A stretch of 31,809 nt of DNA from Bacteroidota bacterium. GTDB lineage: Bacteria > Spirochaetota > Spirochaetia > JABMQR01. Shown piece after piece: positions 16,993-26,400 of the stretch. Positions within the stretch are counted from its first letter, which is position 1; every line of letters begins with the position of its first letter. Location: NCBI GenBank assembly GCA_013202335.1, contig JABMQR010000328.1, positions 1 to 31,809 on the forward strand. Reading direction: 5' to 3'. The notes beneath the pieces were generated by a model that was given only the letters and a program-made list of their open reading frames with translations, made no database searches and was not told where the DNA came from. A program made the position numbers and the translations under genes.

Positions 16993-18888
16993 ATGTGTAG
17001 TGTAATAGAAGATAGAAAAGAACGTGCAAGGTCAGTGAAAATTGCCGGGACCCTCTGGAATGCATTGCAGAGGGGGGGGCTTGAACAATTTCAGGATATT
17101 ACTGTTAGCGAAGCCCTTGTACTTGGTCTTTTGAATCAGGGAGTATCAAAATATATTGGGATTTTTGGCCATGGTTCAACTGATGTGGCGGAAGTTCTGC
17201 GCGTTTACCAGGAAGAAGGACTGGTTAAAGTTTTTAACGTAAGGAATGAAATTGAAGCTTCCCATGCGGCAGTACAGCTGCGCTGGCAGTACAATGAGCG
17301 GGCGGCTGTAATAACCTCAATCGGTCCAGGGGCTCTGCAGGCTTTTGCTGCATCCCTGGTATCGGCATCAAACGGTTTGGGTGTCTATTATATCTTTGGG
17401 GACGAGACAACCCATAACGAGGGACCCAACATGCAGCAGATACCCGGAAGGGGGCAGGATCAATTCCTGCAGATAACTTCGGTTATGGGTACCAGTTATT
17501 CCATCGGCACACCGGAATCAATCTTTACCGCCCTGAAGAGAGGATACTCTTCGGTATTCAGTTCCCAGAAAGAAAACCCCTGCTTTCTTCTTCTTCCCAT
17601 GAACGTTCAAGGAGCAGTGATAGGTGACTGTAACCTTGCTGAGCTTCCCTCTGCAGCCCATTTGCCGGTGACCATTACAGCTGAAACCGGGCAGTTCAGG
17701 AAAGCGGCGGAAATGATCCGGAATAATGCAAAAATTACGGTGAAGGCTGGCGGTGGCGCTCGGAATCTGGATCCGGAAATATTGATGAAATTTTTGGAAC
17801 TATCCGGCGCAGTTTATGTTCATGGACCGCAGGTTCCCGGTCTGATTTCCCATGATCATGCCCGCAATATGACTGTCGGCGGATCTAAAGGATCTATCTC
17901 AGGAAACTTTGCCATGGAGCAGTGTGAACTGCTGATTACCATTGGTGCACGCGGAGTGTGTCAGTGGGACTCTTCCGGGACAGTATGGAAAAAGGTTAAC
18001 CAAGTTATCAGTATAAATACACAACTTGAAGATGCTCTACAATACAACCGTACCCTTCCCCTGCTTGGGGACTGTGAGTATGTCCTTCGGCAGTTGAATC
18101 TGGAGCTGTCTGTGAATTCAAGGGAACAAATTGATCTTAAAACCCGGAAAACTGCATGGCAGAAATCCTGCGTCGGGAAAAAGGACGAATGGCTGGCATA
18201 TAAACAGCTGCGGTGGGATAATCCTGTTCTTTTTGATGAAGTGTGGGGGAAACCCGTACTAACTCAACCTGCAGCACTGAGACAGGTAATTGATTTTGCT
18301 GACCAAAAGGATGCAGCCAAAATATTTGATGCTGGTGATGTTCAGGCAAATGGGTTTCAGGCCCTGCAGGATACAAAACCCCGACAGACATTTAATGACA
18401 GCGGATCATCTTATATGGGATATGCTGTATCGGCCCTGTTAGCCTCCGGGATTGCGGATCAACCGGAATACAGCATCGCTTTCACAGGAGACGGCAGTTT
18501 TATGATGAACCCCCAAATTCTGCTTGATGCAGTTCAATACGGGGTTAGGGGGATGATTGTATTATTCGATAATCGTCGAATGGCGGCCATATCCGGACTG
18601 CAGACGGCACAATACGGGCAATCCTTTGCCACCAGCGATCAGGTTGCCGTTGATTATGTACAATTAGCTGGTTCATTTGAAGGAGTGTTGGGCTTATATG
18701 GGGGAGAATCCCCCGCTGAACTGAAAGAAATTTTGGAAACAGCATATCAGTATCAGGGATTATCTCTCATCCATCTTCCTGTATACTCTGGCTCCAATGA
18801 ATTTGGGGGTCTCGGTGTATTCGGTAACTGGAATGTCGGAAACTGGTGCGAATCAGTGCAGAAAGAAAAACATAGGATAGGGTTGTAA
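16993..18888 (+). CDS. IolD-like ThDP-dependent enzyme
   Basis: The 631-residue protein belongs to the acetolactate-synthase-like ThDP superfamily. It has an N-terminal PYR domain with IFGHGSTDVAEVL, the likely cofactor-activating Glu86 in NVRNEIEASHAA, and TSIGPGALQAFAAS. The C-terminal PP domain has the ThDP/Mg motif GDG (499-501) through Asn527 in FDNR. The IFGHG phrase and overall length recall IolD, which hydrolytically opens a cyclohexane-dione ring in inositol breakdown, but the sequence is clearly divergent. AGAGGAAA precedes the ATG. It is followed after 3 bases by a Gfo/Idh/MocA dehydrogenase, so a dehydrogenase product such as a ring ketone is a plausible substrate. The exact reaction is unknown; a lyase or another C-C hydrolase is also possible. 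Confidence 0.8.
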   Translation: MCSVIEDRKERARSVKIAGTLWNALQRGGLEQFQDITVSEALVLGLLNQGVSKYIGIFGHGSTDVAEVLRVYQEEGLVKVFNVRNEIEASHAAVQLRWQYNERAAVITSIGPGALQAFAASLVSASNGLGVYYIFGDETTHNEGPNMQQIPGRGQDQFLQITSVMGTSYSIGTPESIFTALKRGYSSVFSSQKENPCFLLLPMNVQGAVIGDCNLAELPSAAHLPVTITAETGQFRKAAEMIRNNAKITVKAGGGARNLDPEILMKFLELSGAVYVHGPQVPGLISHDHARNMTVGGSKGSISGNFAMEQCELLITIGARGVCQWDSSGTVWKKVNQVISINTQLEDALQYNRTLPLLGDCEYVLRQLNLELSVNSREQIDLKTRKTAWQKSCVGKKDEWLAYKQLRWDNPVLFDEVWGKPVLTQPAALRQVIDFADQKDAAKIFDAGDVQANGFQALQDTKPRQTFNDSGSSYMGYAVSALLASGIADQPEYSIAFTGDGSFMMNPQILLDAVQYGVRGMIVLFDNRRMAAISGLQTAQYGQSFATSDQVAVDYVQLAGSFEGVLGLYGGESPAELKEILETAYQYQGLSLIHLPVYSGSNEFGGLGVFGNWNVGNWCESVQKEKHRIGL

Positions 18889-18891
18889 ATC

Positions 18892-20058
18892 ATGGAAAAA
18901 ATTAATGTTGGAATAATCGGACTTGGAAGAATATCAGATCTCCATGCACTGGGGTATCTGAACAACAAGGAGGCACGGATTTACGGGGTATCCACCCGGA
19001 CTGTTGAAACGGGGCTGGCAAAAAAAGCTGAGTGGGGAGCTGAGAAATTTTACCAGGATTACCATGAAATGCTTGCGGATCCAAATATTGATGCCGTGGA
19101 AATACTGACTCCCCAGAAACTTCATGAGCACATGGTGATTGAAGCAGCGGAAGCGAAAAAACATATTATGATACAGAAGCCGATGACCATAGACCTGCCA
19201 AGTGCCAACCGTATGCTGGCGGCTGTGAAAAACCTTGATAAGGTCTATAAAGTAATAGAAAACTATATTTTTTACCCGCCTCTCCGAAAAGCAAAAGAAC
19301 TCATAGAGAGTGGAGCTATCGGAGAACCGATAAATATGAGGATAAAATTCATCAGTGGTTCCTCAGGCGGTTGGGAGATTGATCCCAGAACCTGGGAGTG
19401 GCGGATGCAGGAAAACGTTGAGGGCCGGGGAATGCAGACATTTGATCATGGACATCACATGTGGTGTGTGGCATGGTACCTTCTTGGAGAAATTGATCGG
19501 GTATCTGCATGGATAGACTCTTCAGACGGCATCGTGGACTGCCCTGCCAATATTATCTGGAAATATAAAAATAGTACCAGATACGGGAGCTGTGACTATA
19601 CCCATTGCTGGGACATGCATATGCCCTCAAACTATTATGCAAATGATGAATGGTTTGAGATAACCGGATCAAAAGGGATAATCTTAGTGAACCGCTGTAC
19701 CGGTAATCTCCGTTCCGGACCACCGCTCAGCTTGTTTAACGGAACCCGCTGGGTTCATTATGAAGATATTGATTCAGACTGGGGAACCAGTTTCAAGAAT
19801 GCCACACTAAACTTTATCAGCGCAATACAGGGACGGGAAGCACCCCTTCTTACCGGTGAAGAGGCTCGCGGAATACTGAAAATAGCCCTGTCTATAATTA
19901 AGTCTTCCCAGGAACGCCGTGAAGTGTTTATTGATGAGCTTGACCAGGACGACCCGGATGCATACGCAAAAGAGCGGCATGATCGTGAAGTCCTTGAGGC
20001 CAGGAACCGGAAGGGGCTTACAATTGAAGAGCTAAAAACCATGGGGAGAATCCTGTAG
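18892..20058 (+). CDS. Gfo/Idh/MocA-family NAD(P)-dependent oxidoreductase
   Basis: The 388-residue protein has an N-terminal Rossmann fold (VGIIGLGRISDLHALGY) and the ADPNIDAVEILTP segment. The catalytic lysine motif reads IQKP (Lys96), where most family members have EKP. The second-domain motif DHGHH (185-189) supplies the expected catalytic His. The family oxidises or reduces sugars and cyclitols, including myo- and scyllo-inositol. The gene lies 3 bases after the IolD-like gene and overlaps the next by 1 base, so it is part of the same pathway. The conserved-looking GSSGGWEIDPRTWEWR stretch is not one I can tie to a specific substrate. Confidence 0.9.
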   Translation: MEKINVGIIGLGRISDLHALGYLNNKEARIYGVSTRTVETGLAKKAEWGAEKFYQDYHEMLADPNIDAVEILTPQKLHEHMVIEAAEAKKHIMIQKPMTIDLPSANRMLAAVKNLDKVYKVIENYIFYPPLRKAKELIESGAIGEPINMRIKFISGSSGGWEIDPRTWEWRMQENVEGRGMQTFDHGHHMWCVAWYLLGEIDRVSAWIDSSDGIVDCPANIIWKYKNSTRYGSCDYTHCWDMHMPSNYYANDEWFEITGSKGIILVNRCTGNLRSGPPLSLFNGTRWVHYEDIDSDWGTSFKNATLNFISAIQGREAPLLTGEEARGILKIALSIIKSSQERREVFIDELDQDDPDAYAKERHDREVLEARNRKGLTIEELKTMGRIL

Positions 20059-20918
20059 TGGTTGAAGAAGATAAATCACTACCGGATATTAGGGAACTTG
20101 AGCTTTTGGCGAAACAGATGCGGTATTTAATACTCCGCACAACGCATACCGCAGGAGTTGGCCATACTGGTGGATCGCTCTCGATGGTGGAGATTCTTAT
20201 CGCCCTCTACTTCCGGGTTATGAATATAGATCCAAAGTACCCGGGTATGAAGGAACGTGACAGGTTTATTCTCTCAAAAGGACATGCTACTCCTGGATTT
20301 TACTCAGCGCTTGCACTGCGGGGGTTCTTTCCGGAAGAAGAGCTGACTACATTCGATCAGCGCGGAACCAGACTGCAGGCACACCCTGATATGCATAAAT
20401 GCCCCGGTGTCGATTACTCAAGCGGCTCGCTTGGCCAGGGCTTGTCAATCGGTATCGGTATGGCACGAGGAGGGGCTGCTGCAGGGAGAAAATTTTGTAC
20501 TTTTGTGCTTATGGGGGATGGTGAGCTGCAGGAAGGACAGGTTTGGGAAGCTGCTATGTATGCAGGGACAAGAAAAGTGAAAAGGCTGATTGCGATTATT
20601 GACTATAATAAATTTCAGCTTACTGCAGGAACAGCAGAAACCCTGGATCTCGAGCCGCTGCAGGATAAGTGGGAAGCCTTCAATTGGCAAGTGCTTTCCT
20701 GTATGGGGAATGATATGGAATCTGTAACAGCAGCTCAGGAACAAGCTGTAAAATTAAGTGAACATGGTCCTGTTGTGATCATTGCACATACCGTTAAAGG
20801 CAAAGGTGTCAGTTTTATGGAAGGAACGCACACATGGCATGGTAAAGCCCCTAATGTAAAGGAGTTTGCAGAGGCTCTTGCAGAACTTGGAATTCAGGAT
20901 AGGAATGGGGGAGTTTAA
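20058..20918 (+). CDS. Split transketolase, N-terminal (ThDP PP domain) subunit
   Basis: The 286-residue subunit begins at GTG 20058, overlapping the previous stop by one base, with GGGGAGA upstream. It has TTHTAGVGHTGGSLSMVEIL, the conserved SKGHATPGFYSAL, and SSGSLGQGLSIGIGMA. The ThDP/Mg motif runs from GDGELQEGQVWEA (153-165) to Asn184 in IDYNK. It must pair with the C-terminal subunit encoded next. Transketolases move a two-carbon ketol unit between sugars in the cytoplasm. Operon-encoded split forms are often specialised for an unusual ketose, and no pentose-phosphate gene other than the RpiB-like one is nearby. Confidence 0.93.
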   Translation: MVEEDKSLPDIRELELLAKQMRYLILRTTHTAGVGHTGGSLSMVEILIALYFRVMNIDPKYPGMKERDRFILSKGHATPGFYSALALRGFFPEEELTTFDQRGTRLQAHPDMHKCPGVDYSSGSLGQGLSIGIGMARGGAAAGRKFCTFVLMGDGELQEGQVWEAAMYAGTRKVKRLIAIIDYNKFQLTAGTAETLDLEPLQDKWEAFNWQVLSCMGNDMESVTAAQEQAVKLSEHGPVVIIAHTVKGKGVSFMEGTHTWHGKAPNVKEFAEALAELGIQDRNGGV

Positions 20919-21877
20919 TGATTGGTATGAAACTTGGAGATATGATAGCTCCCCGGCTTGTTTTTGGGCAAACTCTTGTAGAGCTTGGACAGGAAATCCC
21001 TGAACTGGTAGTTCTTGATGCTGATGTTGGTGCATCCACACAAACAGCTCTTTTTCGCGATGCATTTCCAAACCGATTCTACCAGATGGGAATTGCCGAG
21101 GCTAATATGGTTGGTGTTGCTGCAGGACTTTCAACCCAGGGATGGATACCCTTTGTCTCAACATTTGCTGTTTTCCTGAGTAAACGTGCAGGGGATCAGG
21201 TTCGGAATACAGTAGCCTATCCTCATGCGAACGTAAAACTCAATGGGGCATATGGCGGGCTTCCGACGGGAAGGGCCGGGGCTACACATTCGGCAATCGA
21301 GGATATTGCTGTAATGCGTGCAGTACCGGGTATGCCGATCCTGGTGCCCGCAGATCCGGTTGAGACAAGACTGGCAGTGATGGCTGCTGTTCGAATGGAC
21401 GGACCTGTATACCTGCGAACTGTCCGGTGTCCGGTTCCGGTAATATTTGGGGAGAATGAGACTTTTACCATAGGCAAGGCAAAAACCATTCATGAAGGAA
21501 GTGATGCAGTAATTATCTCGACAGGAATGATGACTCCGAAAGCACTTCAGGCTGCTGAAAATTTGAAGAAACATAAAGGAATTGGGGTAACTGTAATACA
21601 TATGGGTACGGTAAAACCACTGGATATAGAGATTGTTAAGTATGCGGCCCTGAATTTTGGCCATATTATAACTGTGGAAAACCATAGTGTTGTAGGAGGG
21701 CTGGGAGAAGCCGTCTCTTCAGCGGTTGCTGAGTGCTGTCCCTGTAGGGTGACAAAGCTGGGTTTCCAGGACATCTTTTTGGAATCCGGGGAGAACGAAG
21801 AGTTATTTACGCAATATGGTATGAATGTGGAGAATATTGCCGGGGCTGTAGAGCAGGTTATAAGGAAAAAAATATGA
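20918..21877 (+). CDS. Split transketolase, C-terminal (PYR and third domain) subunit
   Basis: The 319-residue subunit starts with a TAATG overlap with its partner. The PYR domain has the cofactor-activating Glu61 in MGIAEANMVGVAAG. GAYGGLPTGRAGATHSAIED and VYLRTVRCPVPV are typical of the transketolase/DXS middle region. The C-terminal domain has TVENHSVVGGLGEAVSS. Together with the N-terminal subunit it makes the complete enzyme. The subunit order and coupling mean equal amounts are translated. Substrate-binding residues in this half would show whether phosphate is recognised; I could not judge this without an alignment. Confidence 0.93.
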   Translation: MIGMKLGDMIAPRLVFGQTLVELGQEIPELVVLDADVGASTQTALFRDAFPNRFYQMGIAEANMVGVAAGLSTQGWIPFVSTFAVFLSKRAGDQVRNTVAYPHANVKLNGAYGGLPTGRAGATHSAIEDIAVMRAVPGMPILVPADPVETRLAVMAAVRMDGPVYLRTVRCPVPVIFGENETFTIGKAKTIHEGSDAVIISTGMMTPKALQAAENLKKHKGIGVTVIHMGTVKPLDIEIVKYAALNFGHIITVENHSVVGGLGEAVSSAVAECCPCRVTKLGFQDIFLESGENEELFTQYGMNVENIAGAVEQVIRKKI

Positions 21878-22512
21878 GAATTGCAGTAATAAATGAGACA
21901 AGTGCAGCTGACAAAAACCAGGATATCATTCGTACTCTTACGGAGAGTGATAGAAAGAATGAACACCAGATTCTGAATTGCGGTATGAAAAGCAAGGGCA
22001 GGCTGCCGGAGCTTCAGTATATCCATACCGGGTTTATGGCTGCCTTGCTCCTGAACACAAACTCTGCTGATTTTATTGTCGGGGGATGCGGGACAGGTCA
22101 GGGATTCCTGAATTCTGTCATGCAGTACCCAGGGGTGTTTTGCGGGCTTATCCGGGATTCTCTGGATGGCTGGCTGTTTACCCAAATAAACGGTGGAAAC
22201 TGCATCTCTCTTGCTTTAAATCAAGGGTATGGGTGGGCAGGTGATGTAAATCTTACATTCATCTTTGAACGGATATTCAGCGTAGAAGCAGGTTGCGGCT
22301 ACCCTGAGGCAAGACAGATTCCACAGCAGGAAAGTCGTAAAAAACTCCAGAATCTTTCCGGGATTACGCATGTATCTTTTCCTGAAATTATCAACAGAAT
22401 TCCGCAGGATATCGTACAGACGGTATTACGATATCCAGGAATAGCAGAGGTTCTGAATATTGACAAGATTGTTGATAATAAGCTGAGGGAGAGCCTCAAA
22501 GCTGCCCTATAA
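21874..22512 (+). CDS. RpiB/LacA/LacB-family sugar isomerase with C-terminal extension
   Basis: The 212-residue protein overlaps the transketolase gene by 4 bases (ATGA). It has the family's catalytic loop FIVGGCGTGQGF with Cys72, and the segment GWLFTQINGGNCISLAL corresponding to the second half of the active site. It is about 60 residues longer than standard RpiB, as in a known long subfamily. The N-terminal motif is INETSAAD, where classic RpiB has an Asp-His pair after the first strand, so the substrate is probably not ribose-5-phosphate. In the operon it would interconvert an aldose and a ketose just before or between transketolase steps. The operon ends here. Confidence 0.85.
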   Translation: MRIAVINETSAADKNQDIIRTLTESDRKNEHQILNCGMKSKGRLPELQYIHTGFMAALLLNTNSADFIVGGCGTGQGFLNSVMQYPGVFCGLIRDSLDGWLFTQINGGNCISLALNQGYGWAGDVNLTFIFERIFSVEAGCGYPEARQIPQQESRKKLQNLSGITHVSFPEIINRIPQDIVQTVLRYPGIAEVLNIDKIVDNKLRESLKAAL

Positions 22513-22930
22513 TATGTTGAAAGCGGCACCTAATAAGCCTGGAGTTTCCGAATTTGACTGAAATAATTCCCGGTACTGATTTTTCAGTGTATCTGATGGA
22601 GATGGTTGGTGAATAATTTTCGGAAGCAATGAAAGATATTAGGAGAACTGATTAGATATATTTTCAAATTACATAGATAAAAACCCCAAAGTTGATCCGC
22701 AGATATGGAAACCCTGCTTTTCCAGCCCGTGGGTTCTCCCGTTTCTTGTGAGGGCCGTTTGCTTGGATAGTAGGGTTTAGATTTGTTTATTGCTCTATTA
22801 CTCTACAGAAAAGTTAATTCTCCGATTGAGTTAGTCTATTTATAGTGGTAAATTTATAGCATTAGAATTTTAGACTGATGTCTGATAGTAGAAAATTTTT
22901 GCTATTCCATTTCTCTTCGGAGGTGATTGT
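22513..22930. other. 418-bp intergenic region without a recognised gene
   Basis: I see only very short frames (15 codons or fewer) here. There is no hairpin with a T-run that would mark the operon's end, and no repeat. The last bases contain the strong GGAGGTGA ribosome binding site for the gene at 22931. Confidence 0.6.
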
Positions 22931-23386
22931 GTGAAAGTCGTAACCAGATTGTTGAAGATACTGCATGGGTTTGTGGGTATAGGGGCAATGGCCGGTGGGC
23001 TTGGGGCAATCCTGAATCCTCAAAGTCCTATGGGTATTCCCGTTGAGGTACTGGAAGCTTCTCCTTTCAGTGATTTTCTGATTCCCGGAATCATTCTTTT
23101 TGCTGTTATTGGTCTGGGAAATCTTATGACACTTCTTCTAATATTCTTACGACCTCGTTCGCAGGGTTATTGCGGGGGTGTAATGGGCAGTTCTCTTGTT
23201 ATCTGGATTATTGTCCAGTGTATCATGTTGTGGTCGGTTGGTTTCCTCCATATACTCTTCTTTTTCATTGGTTTGATGCAAGGAGTTCTTGCTCTGTTTA
23301 TTCTGTACAGAAATCGACAATTTCCCCTTGATATGGTAATAAGGATCTTTCAAGGAGTAAGGGAAAAGAGAAGTGAATTGCATTGA
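22931..23386 (+). CDS. Small integral membrane protein, unrecognised
   Basis: The 151-residue protein starts at GTG 22931 behind a near-perfect GGAGGTGA ribosome binding site. Four hydrophobic segments are visible: around residues 8-27 (ILHGFVGIGAMAGGLGAIL), 48-72, 86-104 and 105-124. The C-terminus is basic (IFQGVREKRSELH). It lies 16 bases before the alpha-mannosidase gene and is probably co-transcribed with it. I do not recognise a family. The topology would suit an accessory membrane protein, but no function can be assigned. Confidence 0.7.
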   Translation: MKVVTRLLKILHGFVGIGAMAGGLGAILNPQSPMGIPVEVLEASPFSDFLIPGIILFAVIGLGNLMTLLLIFLRPRSQGYCGGVMGSSLVIWIIVQCIMLWSVGFLHILFFFIGLMQGVLALFILYRNRQFPLDMVIRIFQGVREKRSELH

Positions 23387-23402
23387 ATAGAAAGGATGGA
23401 AA

Positions 23403-26400
23403 ATGCCGAATTTTAAAATGTTTCTAAATGATAAACAAATCAAATCAGTAGTATCCTTTGTAAAAAGTCGGGTTTACACTATTCAGAAAGAACTGGAGAT
23501 TGCTGTATGGACTTCACATGAGCCATACAGTTATAAGGATAGATGTAAAGGGGAGAGAAAAAGTTTTTCTGTCGGCGATTCCTGGGGAGGGTTGTTTGAT
23601 TGCGGATGGTTCCGTTTTAGGGGTATTGTTCCCAATCCAGGCAGGGAGCAGGAAGTTGTCCTCCTGATAGATATAAATGGAGAACTCTGCATAGTCGATA
23701 ACGATGGAATTCCTGTAAGAGGGTTAACCACAAAATCATCGGTTTTTGATTACTCTTTGGGTGAACCGGTGAAACGGGTGTATAGATTGCCGGAATGTTT
23801 CAAACCGGGAGCAGCCTTTGAAATATGGGCAGATGCTGGTGCTAATGATCTGTTTGGTGAACTGCAGAGCCAGGGGCGTATAGCAGAAGCACATACGGCA
23901 CTTTGTCATAGGAATATCCGGGATCTGTATTATGATCTGGAAGTCTGCACTGATGCGCTGACCGTACTTGATAAGGCAACTGCCCGATATGCATCGTTAC
24001 GAAATGCACTGATTAAAGTTTCAGAAATTATCATGAGTCATGCAGGATTTACTGACTATTCGGTGGAGAAGGCGAGAAAGCTGCTGAAGAATGAGATGGA
24101 AAAAAGAGGTGGAGATTCCTCCCTTTCTATTAGTGCTGTTGGACACTCGCATCTTGATCTTGCCTGGCTCTGGCCGATTCGTGAAACCATCAGGAAAGGT
24201 GCCAGAACTTTCTCAACAGCTCTTGAGTTGATAGAGAAGTATCCTGATTATGTGTACGGGGCAAGTCAGCCGCAGCTGTTTTTATGGATGAAAGAGTATT
24301 ATCCTGAATTATATACAAAAATTAAAGAGAAGGTAATTGAGGGAAGGATTGAACTTCAGGGAGCTATGTGGGTTGAGGCTGATACAAATCTGACGGGGGG
24401 AGAGTCTCTTGTCCGGCAGGTTCTTTATGGAAAACGGTTTTTCCGAGAAGAATTTTCAAGAGATGCTGCCTATGTCTGGCTTCCGGACGTTTTCGGATAT
24501 TCTGCCGCGATGCCTCAGATATTGAAAAAATCCGGGGTGAACTATTTTTTTACGCAGAAACTTTCCTGGAACAGAATCAATAAATTCCCCCATCACTCTT
24601 TTGTCTGGCAGGGAATAGATAGCAGCACGGTTCTTACGCATATGTTTCCGGAAGATACCTATAATAGCCCTGCTGCTCCTCGCTCTGCTGCTGCAATAGA
24701 GAAAAACTATCTGGATAAAGGGATCTCCGGTACTGCGTTAATGGTTTACGGTATTGGTAATGGTGGAGGCGGTCCCGGTGCAGAACATCTTGAACGGCTG
24801 TTGAGAATAAAGAATTTTGCAGGGCTCTCACCCGTAAAACAGGAGAGAGTGGATGACTTTATAAAGAAATGGGAATTAGATTCCACCGAATTCTGCAAGT
24901 GGAAAGGTGAACTTTTTTTAGAATTTCATCATGGCACCTATACTTCACAGGGACGCAGCAAAAAATGGAATAGAGTGATTGAAATGGCACTTCGGGAGGC
25001 GGAAATACTCTCCTCTTTAGCTTTTGCCGAGGCAGCTTCATCTTACCCATCGGAAGATCTGTTGGAAACCTGGAGAGAAGTAATGCTCTATCAGTTTCAT
25101 GATATTATTCCCGGTTCGTCCATAAAGAGGGTGTATGATGAAAGCCTTGCGAGATATGAGATTCTCCATGAAAAGATTCTCTCTATTATTGAAAGGGCTG
25201 CCCTGGCATTGAGCAGTAAGATTGATTCTTCCGAAATTAAGAGTCCTGTTCTTGTCTTTAATGTTCTGCCTTGGAGCAGGGACTCTATTATTACCTGGGA
25301 AGGGCAGCAATTTAACGTTAATCTTCCGGCTATGGGGTATGCAGTTATTGATGGTTCACAGAGAGAATCCATAGATATATCGGACATGAGAGCAGACCGT
25401 GATACTTTGGAGAATGATCTTTTGAAAATATGTTTTCAGGAAGATGGTTCAATACGATCAATAATTGATAAAGAGCTTGATGAGGAACTTATACCATCAG
25501 GTGAAGCGGCTAATCGGTTTTCAATCTATAATGATTTGGGAGATCCATGGGATTTTGCACAAAATTACCGGAGCCAAACAGCAGATGCTCCGGATCTCAT
25601 ACATACAACTGCTCAAGTTGAAGGATTTTGTGCTTCAGTTATTCATAAATATCACTATGGTAAATCTCATATAATCCAGCGAATTGAAATTGTCCATGGA
25701 TCCAGACAAATAAACTTTCATACGGAGATTGATTGGAATTCTCCGGGGGTGATGGTGAAAACCTCCTTTCCCCTGACTGTTGAAGCTGATTATGCAGATT
25801 GTGAAATTCAATTTGGGAATGTGAAGCGGCCGACTCATGATAATACTTCCTGGGATCTTGCAAAAGATGAGATTCCCTCACAGAAATGGGTTGATATTTC
25901 GTGTAGGAACTATGGGGTGGCTTTACTGAACAATGGGAAATATGGGTATAGGGTTAAAGATTCAGTTCTGGAATTAACCTTACTAAGAAGTGTCTTGTAT
26001 CCAGGGGTAAAAATATCTTCAGATGCAGATGATGTATCGGCAAAGGATATGGATTACTCGGATTTATGCAGACAATCTTTTACCTACGCTCTCTATCCCC
26101 ATCAGGGAGATTATGCATCCGGAAAAGTTGTTGAACGGGGGTATGAGCTTAATCAATCTCTTCGAACGGTGCCTTTTGCTATGCATTTCGGCTCGCTTCC
26201 CCCCAGGTACTCATTCTTTCAGATTGATGGGGAGGGTATTGTTATAGAGACAGTGAAAAAAGCAGAAGACGATGGAGATATAGTTATCCGAATGTATGAG
26301 GCGCATGGGGAAAAGAGTTCAGCACTATTGACGTCTTTTTTATCAGTAACTTCTGTAGAAGAGGTCAATCTGATGGAGGAGAATCCCGTACCCCTGACTT

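Noticed and set aside
16993..18888. Calling the ThDP enzyme iolD outright
   Set aside because: The IFGHG phrase and size fit, but the rest is divergent and the other inositol genes are missing, so the symbol would overstate the case.
21547..22185. Minus-strand frame of 212 codons opposite the transketolase and isomerase genes
   Set aside because: It overlaps two clearly recognised genes on the plus strand and shows no domain of its own.
16993..22512. Direct assignment to the sulfoquinovose transketolase pathway or the apiose transketolase pathway
   Set aside because: Neither a sulfoquinovosidase, sulfoacetaldehyde enzyme nor sulfonate exporter, nor an apulose kinase, is in the cluster, and the IolD-like and Gfo/Idh genes are not expected in those pathways. 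The resemblance is limited to transketolase plus RpiB-type isomerase.
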